Below are positions 16,807-24,360 of a stretch of 47,394 bases of DNA, in pieces. Location: assembly GCF_014696625.1 (NCBI RefSeq), contig NZ_JACJQL010000046.1, positions 1-47,394 on the forward strand. Reading direction: 5' to 3'. Each line of letters begins with the position of its first letter. Positions within the stretch are counted from its first letter, which is position 1. The translations under genes and the position numbers were made by a program. This DNA is from Nostoc parmelioides FACHB-3921 (GTDB lineage: Bacteria; Cyanobacteriota; Cyanobacteriia; Cyanobacteriales; Nostocaceae). The notes beneath the pieces were generated by a model. That model saw only the letters and a program-made list of their open reading frames with translations, did not search any database and was not told the DNA's origin.

Positions 16807-17400
16807 TTATGGATTGAGGATGAAAGCCAAATCCAAAATAAACCCAGGTAAGACATCTTCGCCGGAAAGTTGGGGCGGTTGGTCAGCCGAAAAATTAATT
16901 GTTTCTACCTCAGCATCAGAGCGATAAATTTCTACTAAGGGTGTTTGTGGGTCAATGAGGAAACCCAAACGAGCGCCATTATCCCGATACTCCTGCATTT
17001 TTGCCCGTAATTTTTTTAAGGAATCGGTTTCCGAACGCAGTTCAATCACAAAATCGGGACACAATGGCGGAAAGCGCCGCCTTTGTTCACTTGTCAACGC
17101 TTCCCAGCGTTCTAATTTCACCCAAGCCGCATCAGGGGAACGAAAAGCACCATTTGGTAAGCGAAATTCTGTTGATGAATCAAATACTTTACCGAGTTTG
17201 GCTTGTCGATTCCATAAGTTTAAATCTGTTGTTAAATTAGCGTTTCTAATGCCGCTTTCGCCGCCTGTTGGGGGCATAATGATTAATTCTCCTTCTGCCG
17301 TCAATTCAATTCGCCATTCGTCATTGGCTATGCACAGTTGATAAAACTGCTCATCCGTTAGACCTACGGCTGGTGGGATGTTAAGGGTGAGAGTTTCCAT
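16807..17400 (-). CDS. Uma2 family endonuclease-like protein (DUF820)
   Basis: A 197-aa protein of the PD-(D/E)XK-like Uma2 family that is greatly expanded in cyanobacteria. The fold's blocks are visible: LTDEQFYQLC near the N-terminus, GELIIMPPTGGESG, FRSPDAAWV (catalytic Asp), PDFVIELRSETDSLKKLRAKMQEY (Glu and Lys) and LGFLIDPQ. The biochemical role is unproven; members are assumed nucleases, often in mobile or accessory DNA. A second, different member is encoded at the right end of the window. Confidence 0.88.
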   Translation of the reverse strand: METLTLNIPPAVGLTDEQFYQLCIANDEWRIELTAEGELIIMPPTGGESGIRNANLTTDLNLWNRQAKLGKVFDSSTEFRLPNGAFRSPDAAWVKLERWEALTSEQRRRFPPLCPDFVIELRSETDSLKKLRAKMQEYRDNGARLGFLIDPQTPLVEIYRSDAEVETINFSADQPPQLSGEDVLPGFILDLAFILNP

Positions 17401-17560
17401 AGGTAATTTGCCAATCGGGTTTATTTTATTATGAGCGATCGCCTACGGTGGGTCACGGTTTATGGATCATTGAGGCAGCTAACTTAATTGTTTCCCTTCT
17501 TGTAATATCTACCAACAGATAGGTGGCATAAATGAAGCTAGCGAATATCTAGTTAAGTAT

Positions 17561-17588
17561 GAGTACTAACTAGAGTACATAAGTACTT
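17561..17588 (+). promoter_or_regulatory. GTAC-rich cluster upstream of the radical SAM gene
   Basis: Three spaced GTAC cores lie within 28 bases: GAGTACT, AGAGTACAT and the perfect palindrome AAGTACTT at 17581-17588, ending about 45 bases before the start codon. AAGTACTT also occurs at 20132-20139 in front of the HxlR gene. This may be an operator; no binding protein is proven. Confidence 0.35.
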
Positions 17589-17632
17589 TGCGTAAGTCCT
17601 ACAGAGTAAACCAAACTTACATCCAGGATTTG

Positions 17633-19222
17633 ATGAAAGCACTATTGCTCTATCCTCGGTTCCCTCAGTCTTTTTGGTCTTATGACCGCTTTATCGAAAT
17701 TGCTGGACTCAAAGCTCTCTTGCCCCCATTGGGAATTATTACAGTTGCAGCACTGCTACCAAAGGAATGGGAAATTAAATTTTGCGATCGCAACGTCAAC
17801 CTGGAAACAGAAGCGGATTGGGAGTGGTGTGACCTAGTAATCCTTTCGGCAATGCTAGTGCAGAAACCAGATTTTCATGCCCTAATTCAGAAAGCAGTAC
17901 GCTTAGGTAAAAAAGTGGCAGTCGGTGGCCCTTACCCAACATCAATCCCCCAAGATGCCTTGAACTCTGGAGCGCATTATTTGATTTTGGATGAGGGCGA
18001 GTTGACAGTTCCTCAGTTTCTAGAAGCCCTCAACCAAGGTCAAGAACAAGGAATCTTTCGCTCTCTAGAAAAACCTGATGTTAGCCAAAGCCCGATGCCC
18101 CGTTTTGACTTGCTACAACGGGATGCTTACTTGATGATGGCTCTCCAGTTTTCTCGCGGTTGCCCCTTCAACTGCGAGTTTTGCGATATTATTACACTCT
18201 ACGGTCGCAAACCACGTACAAAAGAGCCTCAGCAAACCATAGCTGAGTTACAGACTCTTTATGATTTAGGCTGGCGAGGGTCACTGTTCATAGTTGATGA
18301 CAACTTTATTGGCAATCAGCGTAACGTCAAACGCCTCCTGCGAGAGTTAATTCCTTGGATGAAGCAGCACAATTATCCCTTCACCTTCATCACAGAAGCT
18401 TCTGTGAATTTGGCCGAAGATGAAGAAATGCTGCAATTAATGAGTGAAGCAGGTTTTTATGCAGTTTTTCTTGGCATAGAAACTCCTGACCAAGACAGTT
18501 TGCAAGTCACACAAAAACTGCAAAACACTCGTAATCCACTTGTAGAAGCCTGTCGCCAGATCAATGAAGCAGGAATGTTGATTTATGCGGGGTTTATCCT
18601 TGGTTTTGATGGAGAACGCCCAGGAGCAGGAGAACGAATTCAAGCTTTTGTAGAACGAACAAGTATTCCTCAACCGATGTTGGGTATCCTTCAAGCTTTA
18701 CCCAATACTGCTTTGTGGACTCGTCTGCAAAAAGAGCAGCGTTTATTAGAGAATCAGGGTATTGGTGGTACTGAAGTGGGAGACCAAAATACCTTAATGA
18801 ATTTTATTCCCACCCGTTCCATCGATGCGATCGCTAGAGAATATGTAGACGGCTTGTGGACGTTGTACGAACCCAGCAACTATCTCCGGCGATGTTTTCA
18901 GCAATGTCTGAGTATTGGCGTGTCTTCAAAGCGAAAGCAAACAATGCAATTTTCTCCGGGTCAGGGATTGCGGCTCGTTGCTCAGTTAATCTGGCATCAG
19001 GGCTTACGACGACCGGAAATTCGCTGGCAGTTTTGGCAACAACTCTGGACGATTCTGGTGAAAAAGCCTCAAGTTCTCAATATGTATTTAGGTCTATGCG
19101 CTGCGGGAGAACATTTTTGGGAGTACCGCACTTTAGCGAGGGAACGGATTACTCAACAATTAGGCTACGACCCACTCCAAGTCTCTGTGTTACCTAAGCC
19201 AGAACTGATGCTGATGAAATAG
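17633..19222 (+). CDS. B12-binding-domain radical SAM protein (DUF4070 type)
   Basis: A 529-aa protein with an N-terminal cobalamin-binding-like domain (residues ~1-140, including LGIITVAALLP and LVILSAMLVQ), then a radical SAM core with the 4Fe-4S motif SRGCPFNCEFCD (CxxxCxxC), followed by FIVDDNFIGN, FYAVFLGIETPD and GFILGFDGE, and a C-terminal DUF4070-like region. Such proteins catalyse radical methylations or rearrangements; the substrate here is unknown. I chose the ATG at 17633 (MKALLLYPRFP) because CCAGGA lies upstream; the longer frame starts with TTG at 17588. It converges on the azoreductase gene. Confidence 0.88.
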   Translation: MKALLLYPRFPQSFWSYDRFIEIAGLKALLPPLGIITVAALLPKEWEIKFCDRNVNLETEADWEWCDLVILSAMLVQKPDFHALIQKAVRLGKKVAVGGPYPTSIPQDALNSGAHYLILDEGELTVPQFLEALNQGQEQGIFRSLEKPDVSQSPMPRFDLLQRDAYLMMALQFSRGCPFNCEFCDIITLYGRKPRTKEPQQTIAELQTLYDLGWRGSLFIVDDNFIGNQRNVKRLLRELIPWMKQHNYPFTFITEASVNLAEDEEMLQLMSEAGFYAVFLGIETPDQDSLQVTQKLQNTRNPLVEACRQINEAGMLIYAGFILGFDGERPGAGERIQAFVERTSIPQPMLGILQALPNTALWTRLQKEQRLLENQGIGGTEVGDQNTLMNFIPTRSIDAIAREYVDGLWTLYEPSNYLRRCFQQCLSIGVSSKRKQTMQFSPGQGLRLVAQLIWHQGLRRPEIRWQFWQQLWTILVKKPQVLNMYLGLCAAGEHFWEYRTLARERITQQLGYDPLQVSVLPKPELMLMK

Positions 19223-19309
19223 AGTGGATTGGTTCTAGTGGTTCACTAACCCAAAATTGCCATCTTTGCGTTTATTCGGCAGAACGTAGCCACTTGAGTG
19301 TTAATTATT

Positions 19310-19361
19310 AACGTAAGTTGCTAGTTATTACATCATAGTTACATAACTAGCAACTTACGTT
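19310..19361. terminator. Perfect 19-bp inverted repeat between convergent genes
   Basis: AACGTAAGTTGCTAGTTAT (19310-19328) and its exact reverse complement at 19343-19361 enclose 14 bases. The site lies between the ends of the radical SAM gene and the azoreductase gene. It could be a bidirectional terminator, though no T run follows on either strand, or a small palindromic repeat element. Confidence 0.6.
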
Positions 19362-19377
19362 AGTGTCTCACCGATCG

Positions 19378-20001
19378 CTACCAATTAGCTACAGCTTGAG
19401 CGATCGCATCCTTCGCATCTGCGAGAGATTTTTCACGAGCATCTTCGCCCATGTTCAAGGACTCAGCATGGATGAAGGTAACATCTGTTAGTCCCATGAA
19501 CCCTAAGATAGCACGGAGATAAGGTTCTTGATAGTCATAGGCTGCATAGGGTGTTCCTGGTGGATAACTACCACCGCGCGAGGTAATAATTAGTACTTTT
19601 TTGCTGCTATCAACTAAACCTTTATAGCCATTTGCATCAACACTAAAGGTACGTCCTGCACGAACTATTTGGTCAATGTACGCCTTGAAAGTAGAAGGTA
19701 TATTTAAGTTATACATCGGCACACCAAAAACTAAGCGATCGGCGGCGAGAAGTTCATCGATGAGGCTATTAGATAGTTCTATGGCTGATTTTAGTTCAGG
19801 GGTGTGTGATTCTGGTGAAGAAAAAGCCGCAGCAATCCAAGATTCATCTACATGGGGAACAGGGTTATGACCTAAATCCCGGTAAGTTACGGTATCACCA
19901 GGATGGCTATCTTTCCAAGATGTGATGAACTCGTAAGAGAGTTGGCGGGAAATAGAGCGATCGCCTCGTGGACTAGAATCAATGTGAAGGATATTTGCCA
20001 T
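19378..20001 (-). CDS. azoR: FMN-dependent NADH-azoreductase / quinone reductase
   Basis: A 207-aa flavodoxin-fold enzyme that reduces azo compounds and quinones by two electrons from NAD(P)H, protecting against thiol-reactive quinones. AzoR features: HIDSSPRGDRSISRQL at the FMN phosphate site, FGVPMYNLNIPSTFKAYIDQIVRAGRTF, and ITSRGGSYPPGTPYAAYDYQEPYLRAILGFMGLTDV. Length is typical. It is divergently transcribed from an HxlR-type regulator with ~215 bp between them, a layout known for YodB/azoR1-type systems in Bacillus, so regulation by that neighbour is likely. Confidence 0.93.
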   Translation of the reverse strand: MANILHIDSSPRGDRSISRQLSYEFITSWKDSHPGDTVTYRDLGHNPVPHVDESWIAAAFSSPESHTPELKSAIELSNSLIDELLAADRLVFGVPMYNLNIPSTFKAYIDQIVRAGRTFSVDANGYKGLVDSSKKVLIITSRGGSYPPGTPYAAYDYQEPYLRAILGFMGLTDVTFIHAESLNMGEDAREKSLADAKDAIAQAVANW

Positions 20002-20131
20002 AAATAAATTATTTACCGTTACGCAGAGAATAGTTGTCGGTACTGAGTGTTAAGTTGCAAGACTATTTACCGACGAGTCAGAATGTACTGACTCATTACT
20101 CACCACTCATCAATATATTTGTCAAGTTCAA

Positions 20132-20215
20132 AAGTACTTGCTGAATCGACTTTAAACTATGTAAAGTTGATATGAAAAGTACGCACTTAAAAGTAAGCTA
20201 CTTACTTAAAAGTAA
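20132..20215. promoter_or_regulatory. Candidate operator region for the HxlR regulator
   Basis: The azoR-hxlR intergenic region holds AAGTACTT (20132-20139), ACTTT...AAAGT (20149-20167), and AAGTAAG-CTA-CTTACTT with perfect 7-bp arms (20191-20207). The 12-mer ACTTAAAAGTAA occurs twice, at 20186-20197 and 20204-20215, the second copy ending 3 bases before the ATG of hxlR. DUF24/HxlR proteins such as YodB bind TACT-N-AGTA palindromes, and this fits that general pattern. Confidence 0.55.
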
Positions 20216-20217
20216 CT

Positions 20218-20550
20218 ATGAAAGCTGAAGCACAAAAAGATGAAAAGCTCACTTGTGAAGTGGAAACCACTTTAAAGGTAATTGGCGGACGCTGGAAGGT
20301 TTTAATTATCAGAGAATTAATGTTAGGTGTCAAACGATTTGGGGAATTGCAGCGAGCCTTACCCGGAATTACACAAAAGATGCTTACCCAACAACTGCGA
20401 GAAATGGAAGACGACGGGATTATACATCGACAAGTTTATGCACAAATCCCCCCAAAGGTAGAATATTCTCTAACACCTTTGGGGGAAAGCTTACAGCCAA
20501 TTCTCTATGCTATGCACGAATGGGGTGTGAAGCATTTAGCAAACAAATAA
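20218..20550 (+). CDS. HxlR/DUF24-family transcriptional regulator
   Basis: A 110-aa winged helix-turn-helix protein. The core CEVETTLKVIGGRWKVLIIRELMLGVKRFGELQRALPGITQKMLTQQLREMEDDGII is typical of the family, with the recognition helix in ITQKMLTQQLREM, followed by the wing and the dimerisation helix EWGVKHLA. Its single Cys, residue 13 just before the first helix, corresponds to the redox-sensing N-terminal Cys of YodB/HypR-type members. It is divergent from azoR and probably represses azoR and itself until quinones or oxidants modify that Cys. This is inferred from layout and family knowledge, not shown. Confidence 0.9.
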   Translation: MKAEAQKDEKLTCEVETTLKVIGGRWKVLIIRELMLGVKRFGELQRALPGITQKMLTQQLREMEDDGIIHRQVYAQIPPKVEYSLTPLGESLQPILYAMHEWGVKHLANK

Positions 20551-20574
20551 TCACCAAAGCCAAAGTTATTTCAA

Positions 20575-20955
20575 TTAGTTACTTTGCAAATATTCAATTG
20601 CTGCTTCTAATTTAGAGGGGTAGCTTTCAGCAAATCTTTCAAACCAAAGTCCTTCTGGAGAAAAGGGGTCTAGTTTTTCTAACCAATTTTGTGCTTGCTG
20701 TTTTAAAGCCTCTCGCTGTTTAGCTTTGATTTGTTCTTGTCGAAGTCTTTCTTGTTCTAGTTCTTGCTGTTTTCTCAGTTCCTCAGCCGCATCTTCAGCA
20801 GCAATATCTGCTTGAACCTCTGCCAATAGATTATCCATCATGGATGATGACTTGGGTTCAGAAGGACTGAAGGATTTGAAGATATTTGGTTGTTGTGTTT
20901 GTTCGTTCTCGTATTCAGCTTTGATTTGAGATAACAGCTTGTCTAGAGCATCCAT
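20575..20955 (-). CDS. Small acidic coiled-coil protein, last gene of the VWA operon
   Basis: A 126-aa soluble protein: MDALDKLLSQIKAEYE at the start, a Ser/Pro-rich linker (SFSPSEPKSSS), then a charged coiled coil from residue ~50 to 95 (AEELRKQQELEQERLRQEQIK) and a C-terminal WLEKLDPFSPEGLWFERFAESYPSKLEAAIEYL block with conserved-looking aromatics. I tentatively recall similar cyanobacterial proteins annotated as salt-stress proteins of an Slr1339-like family; this is uncertain. It starts 2 bases after the stop of the third VWA gene, so it is almost certainly co-translated and may bind the VWA proteins. Confidence 0.7.
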   Translation of the reverse strand: MDALDKLLSQIKAEYENEQTQQPNIFKSFSPSEPKSSSMMDNLLAEVQADIAAEDAAEELRKQQELEQERLRQEQIKAKQREALKQQAQNWLEKLDPFSPEGLWFERFAESYPSKLEAAIEYLQSN

Positions 20956-20957
20956 AG

Positions 20958-21566
20958 CTAATCTGTAATAGCATTAAGTAGCACTTCGGAAAGACTCAAA
21001 TCTTCCATATCTTCCATTGTAATGGTGTCACAGATATCAAATTTAGCACCAGCACCTTGCAATTCATCATCTAAAACTTTGAGAAAGCGGGTTGCTTGAG
21101 CATCTGAGCCGACTTGAATGAAGGAAATGGCTAATTCTTCATCTTTATCCATCCGGCGGGAGGCTTCGATGATCACCCTCATCACGGCTTTGCGATCGTC
21201 TGGTTCACCATCGGTAACTACTAAAATTGTCTCACCATTGGGCTTAGTTTTACCAGCGCCTTTGCGTTGAAAATAATCATCAGTTGCGTGTTTTAGCACA
21301 GCCGCTAAATCAGTGGTTCCAGATGGGTCATTTTCTTGAAAAATTTGATTAACTTTGGCTGAGGTAACATTTTCATAGCGCTTAAATCTGCCAGAAAAGA
21401 CATATACAGTAATGCCATCTGGATCAAATTGTTCGCATTTACTAGCTAACGCCAAGGTAGATTCTTGTGCAGTTACCCAGCGATTTCTACCACCTTTTTG
21501 ATCAGGGGTAGCCATACTACCACTTTTATCGATAATGAGAGTGTAATCACGATTTTCTAGCATCAA
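20958..21566 (-). CDS. VWA domain protein, third tandem copy
   Basis: A 202-aa protein that is essentially one von Willebrand factor A domain. The metal-ion-dependent adhesion site is complete: DKSGSM (DxSxS), the Thr in GTTDL, and the Asp in VVTDGEPDD. It has no signal peptide or membrane segment, so it is intracellular. It ends CDTITMEDMEDLSLSEVLLNAITD, nearly the same as its two upstream paralogues. It is closer by eye to the copy at 22232-22837 than to the middle copy. Intracellular VWA proteins often act as metal-dependent scaffolds with AAA+ ATPases or TerY-type stress systems, but no such partner gene is adjacent. Confidence 0.88.
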   Translation of the reverse strand: MMLENRDYTLIIDKSGSMATPDQKGGRNRWVTAQESTLALASKCEQFDPDGITVYVFSGRFKRYENVTSAKVNQIFQENDPSGTTDLAAVLKHATDDYFQRKGAGKTKPNGETILVVTDGEPDDRKAVMRVIIEASRRMDKDEELAISFIQVGSDAQATRFLKVLDDELQGAGAKFDICDTITMEDMEDLSLSEVLLNAITD

Positions 21567-21604
21567 TAAATTCTCCCATCGCTAACAAAAATAATTAAAA
21601 TTAA

Positions 21605-22213
21605 CTAGTCAATAATCGCCTTCATCAGCACATCTGATAAATTAGTTACTTCTAATTCATCTAAAGTGATAGTGTCACAAATATCAAACTTAGCACCCAC
21701 ACTTTGCAGATGATCATCCAAAGCTTTAAGAAACTTAGTTGCGTGGGAATCCGAACCTACTTGAATAATGGAAATTCTCAATTCATTAGCATTTTCTACA
21801 AGATGAGTCGCTTTAATAATGACTTCAAATACAGCTTGACTATCAACAGGTGTGCCATCTGTAATTACTAAGATGACTTCTCCTGCGGGCTTTGTTTTTC
21901 CTAGAGATTTGCGCTGAAAGTAACTATTGATGGCATCTTGAAGTACGCCAACTAGATTTGTGGTTTCGCTGGGGGAATTTTCTGCAAATAACTGTTTAAC
22001 TTTGGCTGAAGTTACATAATCGTAACGCTGAAAAGTTCTAGAAAATAAATAGACAGTAATACCATCAGCATCAAACTCCTCACATTTACGAGCTAAAGCA
22101 AAAGTTGATTCCTGTATGACTTGCCATTTGCTATTTCCACTATTGCCATCTGGATTGGCCATGCTGGCGCTGTGGTCGATAATTAGGGTGTAATCACGAT
22201 TTTCTAACATCAT
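21605..22213 (-). CDS. VWA domain protein, second (diverged) tandem copy
   Basis: A 202-aa single-domain VWA protein between two closer paralogues. The MIDAS residues are kept (DHSASM, ETTNL, VITDGTPVD), but DKSGSM has become DHSASM and the GEPDDRKA loop has become GTPVDSQA. It also differs at other surface positions, for example RTFQRYDYV instead of GKFKRYDDV. The C-terminus CDTITLDELEVTNLSDVLMKAIID still aligns with the other two. Metal binding should be preserved while partner binding may differ. It is separated from the next gene by 38 bp. Confidence 0.88.
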   Translation of the reverse strand: MMLENRDYTLIIDHSASMANPDGNSGNSKWQVIQESTFALARKCEEFDADGITVYLFSRTFQRYDYVTSAKVKQLFAENSPSETTNLVGVLQDAINSYFQRKSLGKTKPAGEVILVITDGTPVDSQAVFEVIIKATHLVENANELRISIIQVGSDSHATKFLKALDDHLQSVGAKFDICDTITLDELEVTNLSDVLMKAIID

Positions 22214-22231
22214 ATTCAGTTGAATTAATAA

Positions 22232-22837
22232 CTAATCAGTGATTGCATTCATTAACACATCTGCGAGGCTCATATCTTCTAAATCTTCCAGGGTGATGGT
22301 ATCGCAAATATCGAATTTAGCACCAACACTTTGCAATTGATCGTCTAAAGCTTTGAGAAACTTAGTAGCTTGAGCATCTGAACCTACTTGAATGATGGAG
22401 ATACCCAATTCTTCATCCCGTTCCATCTGGCGGGTAGCATGAATGATGGTTTCAAATACGGCTTTGCGATCATCTGGTTCGCCATCAGTAATTACTAAAA
22501 TTGTTTCACCATTGGGTTTAGTTTTACCCGCAGCTTTGCGTTGAAAGTAGTTATTCAAGGCATCTTGCAGTACACCTGCTAAGTTTGTTGTTCCGGCCGG
22601 GTCATTTTCTAAAAATATCTGGGCGACCTTAGCTGAGGTAACATCGTCGTAACGTTTAAATTTGCCAGAAAATAGATAAACAGTAATACCATCTGGGTCA
22701 AACTGTTCAGCCTTCCTGGCTAAAGCTAGGGTTGACTCTTGGGCTATTTCCCATCTGCTTCTACCACCTGCTTGGTCAGGGGTAGACATACTACCGCTTT
22801 TGTCGAGGATTAGTGTGTAGTCGCGATCGCTCATCAT
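22232..22837 (-). CDS. VWA domain protein, first tandem copy
   Basis: A 201-aa single-domain VWA protein, the promoter-proximal member of an apparent four-gene operon. MIDAS motifs are DKSGSM, GTTNL and VITDGEPDD. It starts MMSDRDYTLILDKSGS and ends CDTITLEDLEDMSLADVLMNAITD. The gap to the second copy is only 18 bp. All three paralogues lack any other domain. No terminator is visible between them, and the ~190 bp upstream (22838-23029) must hold the operon promoter and that of the divergent TrkA-like gene. Confidence 0.88.
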   Translation of the reverse strand: MMSDRDYTLILDKSGSMSTPDQAGGRSRWEIAQESTLALARKAEQFDPDGITVYLFSGKFKRYDDVTSAKVAQIFLENDPAGTTNLAGVLQDALNNYFQRKAAGKTKPNGETILVITDGEPDDRKAVFETIIHATRQMERDEELGISIIQVGSDAQATKFLKALDDQLQSVGAKFDICDTITLEDLEDMSLADVLMNAITD

Positions 22838-23029
22838 AGTATTCCTTAAATTATTACCCTGCCGTTCTAGTCTAGTTCACACATCTCTGGTATAGGCGAA
22901 GACTTTAAGCTTTTGTATCAATCCTTGTGATCTTTTCATCCTTGGTGGTGAAATTTATGTCCTGGGAAACTGCCTTAGTCATCCGTCAACTACAGTGAAG
23001 TAAGGAATCTTGGAATATCAGGAGTAGTC

Positions 23030-23707
23030 ATGTACGTACTGATTGGTGGAGCCGGCTTAGTGGGGTTAAGCCTGGCGCAAAAACTGGTGGAACTGGGGCA
23101 TACTGTTGCCATAATTGATGTTGACCATACCGCTTGCCGTTACGCTCGTGAACAAGTAGGAGCAATGGCTTTTGAAGGTAGTGCGGTGAGTACAGAAGTA
23201 TTGTTAGAAGCGGGAATCCGTAAAGCTGACGCTTTGGCGGCTGTTCTCAGAAGTGATGCCTTAAATTTAGCAATGGTAACACTCGCTAAACACTACGGTG
23301 TTTCCCATATTCTGTCACGGATGCGCCATGCCGATTTTGCTGAACCATTGCGTCTGGCAGGCGCTAATCATGTTATTAGTACTGTTGAACTGTCAGTTTC
23401 CACGATGGTGAATGCGATCGAGTATCCACAAGTGGAATCAATGATGCACTTTGAGCAAGGACAGATTGAAGTTTTAAAAATTTCTATTCCCAATAGTTGT
23501 TATGTAGCCAATCGTAGCCTAGCCGAAATTGCTCAGGATTCTCGCTTTCCCTCAGGTTCCCTCATTATTGGCTACCAACCCCATCCCCACGAAGATTTGG
23601 TAATTCCTAATGGTAGTACCGTACTAGAATCGGGTTCAACTATATTAATTGCAACCAAACCAGGTTCTCTGCATCAAGTGATTGACTTTATCGAAGGATG
23701 TAAATAG
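23030..23707 (+). CDS. TrkA/KtrA-type K+ uptake regulatory protein (RCK_N + RCK_C)
   Basis: A 225-aa cytosolic regulator of a potassium channel or transporter. The N-terminal RCK/TrkA-N domain (residues 1-~115) has the Rossmann motif GGAGLVGLSLAQ and IIDVDHTACRYA, binding NAD(H) or ATP/ADP. The TrkA-C domain (~135-222) has PNSCYVANRSLAEIAQDSRFPSGSLIIGY. The layout matches KtrA/TrkA-like gating subunits. No membrane subunit lies next to it, so its partner is encoded elsewhere; the nearby antiporter at 24.4 kb is another ion-homeostasis gene. The next gene starts 5 bp after the stop. Confidence 0.9.
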   Translation: MYVLIGGAGLVGLSLAQKLVELGHTVAIIDVDHTACRYAREQVGAMAFEGSAVSTEVLLEAGIRKADALAAVLRSDALNLAMVTLAKHYGVSHILSRMRHADFAEPLRLAGANHVISTVELSVSTMVNAIEYPQVESMMHFEQGQIEVLKISIPNSCYVANRSLAEIAQDSRFPSGSLIIGYQPHPHEDLVIPNGSTVLESGSTILIATKPGSLHQVIDFIEGCK

Positions 23708-23711
23708 TTTG

Positions 23712-24272
23712 ATGAAGTTTTGCCGACGTTTTTGTTTAGCGATCATAATCATGGTTCTTGTGTCTTGTGCATCAACCAAGACGACCTTAAAGCCTTCAAA
23801 AAAAAATACTTTAGCGACCCCATCCCAAAAGGTGGTGACTCTAGATAAAAATTTTCAGATAGCAATGGGACAAACCATCTATGTTCCCATCTATTCCCAC
23901 ATTTATCATTACAATCGCCAGGAGGTTTTTAATTTAGCCGCTACACTCAGTATTCGCAACACAGACCTGTCAAATCCAATCATCATCACTTCTGTGCGTT
24001 ACTATGACTCAAATGGAAAATTAATTAAGCAGTATTTAGAACGTCCGATTCAACTTGATGCCCTAGCTTCTACTGACTTTTTTATCGATAAAAGTGATAC
24101 TAGTGGCGGTTTAGGCGCAAACTTTATTGTCGAGTGGATAGCTGCAACAGCAGTCTCGGAACCGATAGTGGAAGCAATCATGATTGGTACTGATTTTCAG
24201 CAAGGAATTTCTTTTACTAGTCCTGGTAAGGTTATTAAAATTCAAAATTCAAAATTCAAAATTCAAAATTGA
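23712..24272 (+). CDS. DUF3124 family lipoprotein with a repeat-derived C-terminus
   Basis: A 186-aa protein with a lipoprotein signal: a positively charged start (MKFCRRFCLAII) and the lipobox LVSC, so it is probably membrane-anchored and outward-facing. The body (IYVPIYSHIYHYNRQEVFNLAATLSIRNTD, VRYYDSNGKL, NFIVEWIA) matches the DUF3124 family of unknown function. I chose the ATG at 23712 because the longer frame overlaps the TrkA-like gene and lacks the signal. The last 12 residues, KIQNSKFKIQN preceded by I, come from five AAAATTC heptads (24237-24271) that supply the stop codon, so the native end was probably overwritten. Confidence 0.82.
   Translation: MKFCRRFCLAIIIMVLVSCASTKTTLKPSKKNTLATPSQKVVTLDKNFQIAMGQTIYVPIYSHIYHYNRQEVFNLAATLSIRNTDLSNPIIITSVRYYDSNGKLIKQYLERPIQLDALASTDFFIDKSDTSGGLGANFIVEWIAATAVSEPIVEAIMIGTDFQQGISFTSPGKVIKIQNSKFKIQN
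24237..24271 (+). repeat. AAAATTC heptad repeat (5 units) overlapping the end of the DUF3124 gene
   Basis: Four AAAATTC units and one AAAATTG run through the end of the coding region into the TGA stop. The unit is close to the AAAATCC heptads inside nifJ at 40719-40746. Confidence 0.9.
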
Positions 24273-24282
24273 AGAAGGCAGG

Positions 24283-24333
24283 AGACAGAGGGCAGTCCCA
24301 ATGAAATTTTTTTATTGGGACTGCCTTCTGTCT
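24283..24333. terminator. Bidirectional hairpin terminator, 20-bp arms
   Basis: AGACAGAGGGCAGTCCCAAT (24283-24302) pairs with 24314-24333 with one mismatch; the loop is GAAATTTTTTT. It lies between the DUF3124 gene and the convergent antiporter gene. Confidence 0.7.
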
Positions 24334-24360
24334 TTCTTTGATAAACCTGTGGAATAACTA

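Noticed and set aside
18856..19197. 113-codon plus-strand frame inside the radical SAM gene
   Set aside because: It overlaps the C-terminal part of a well supported gene in another frame and has no features.
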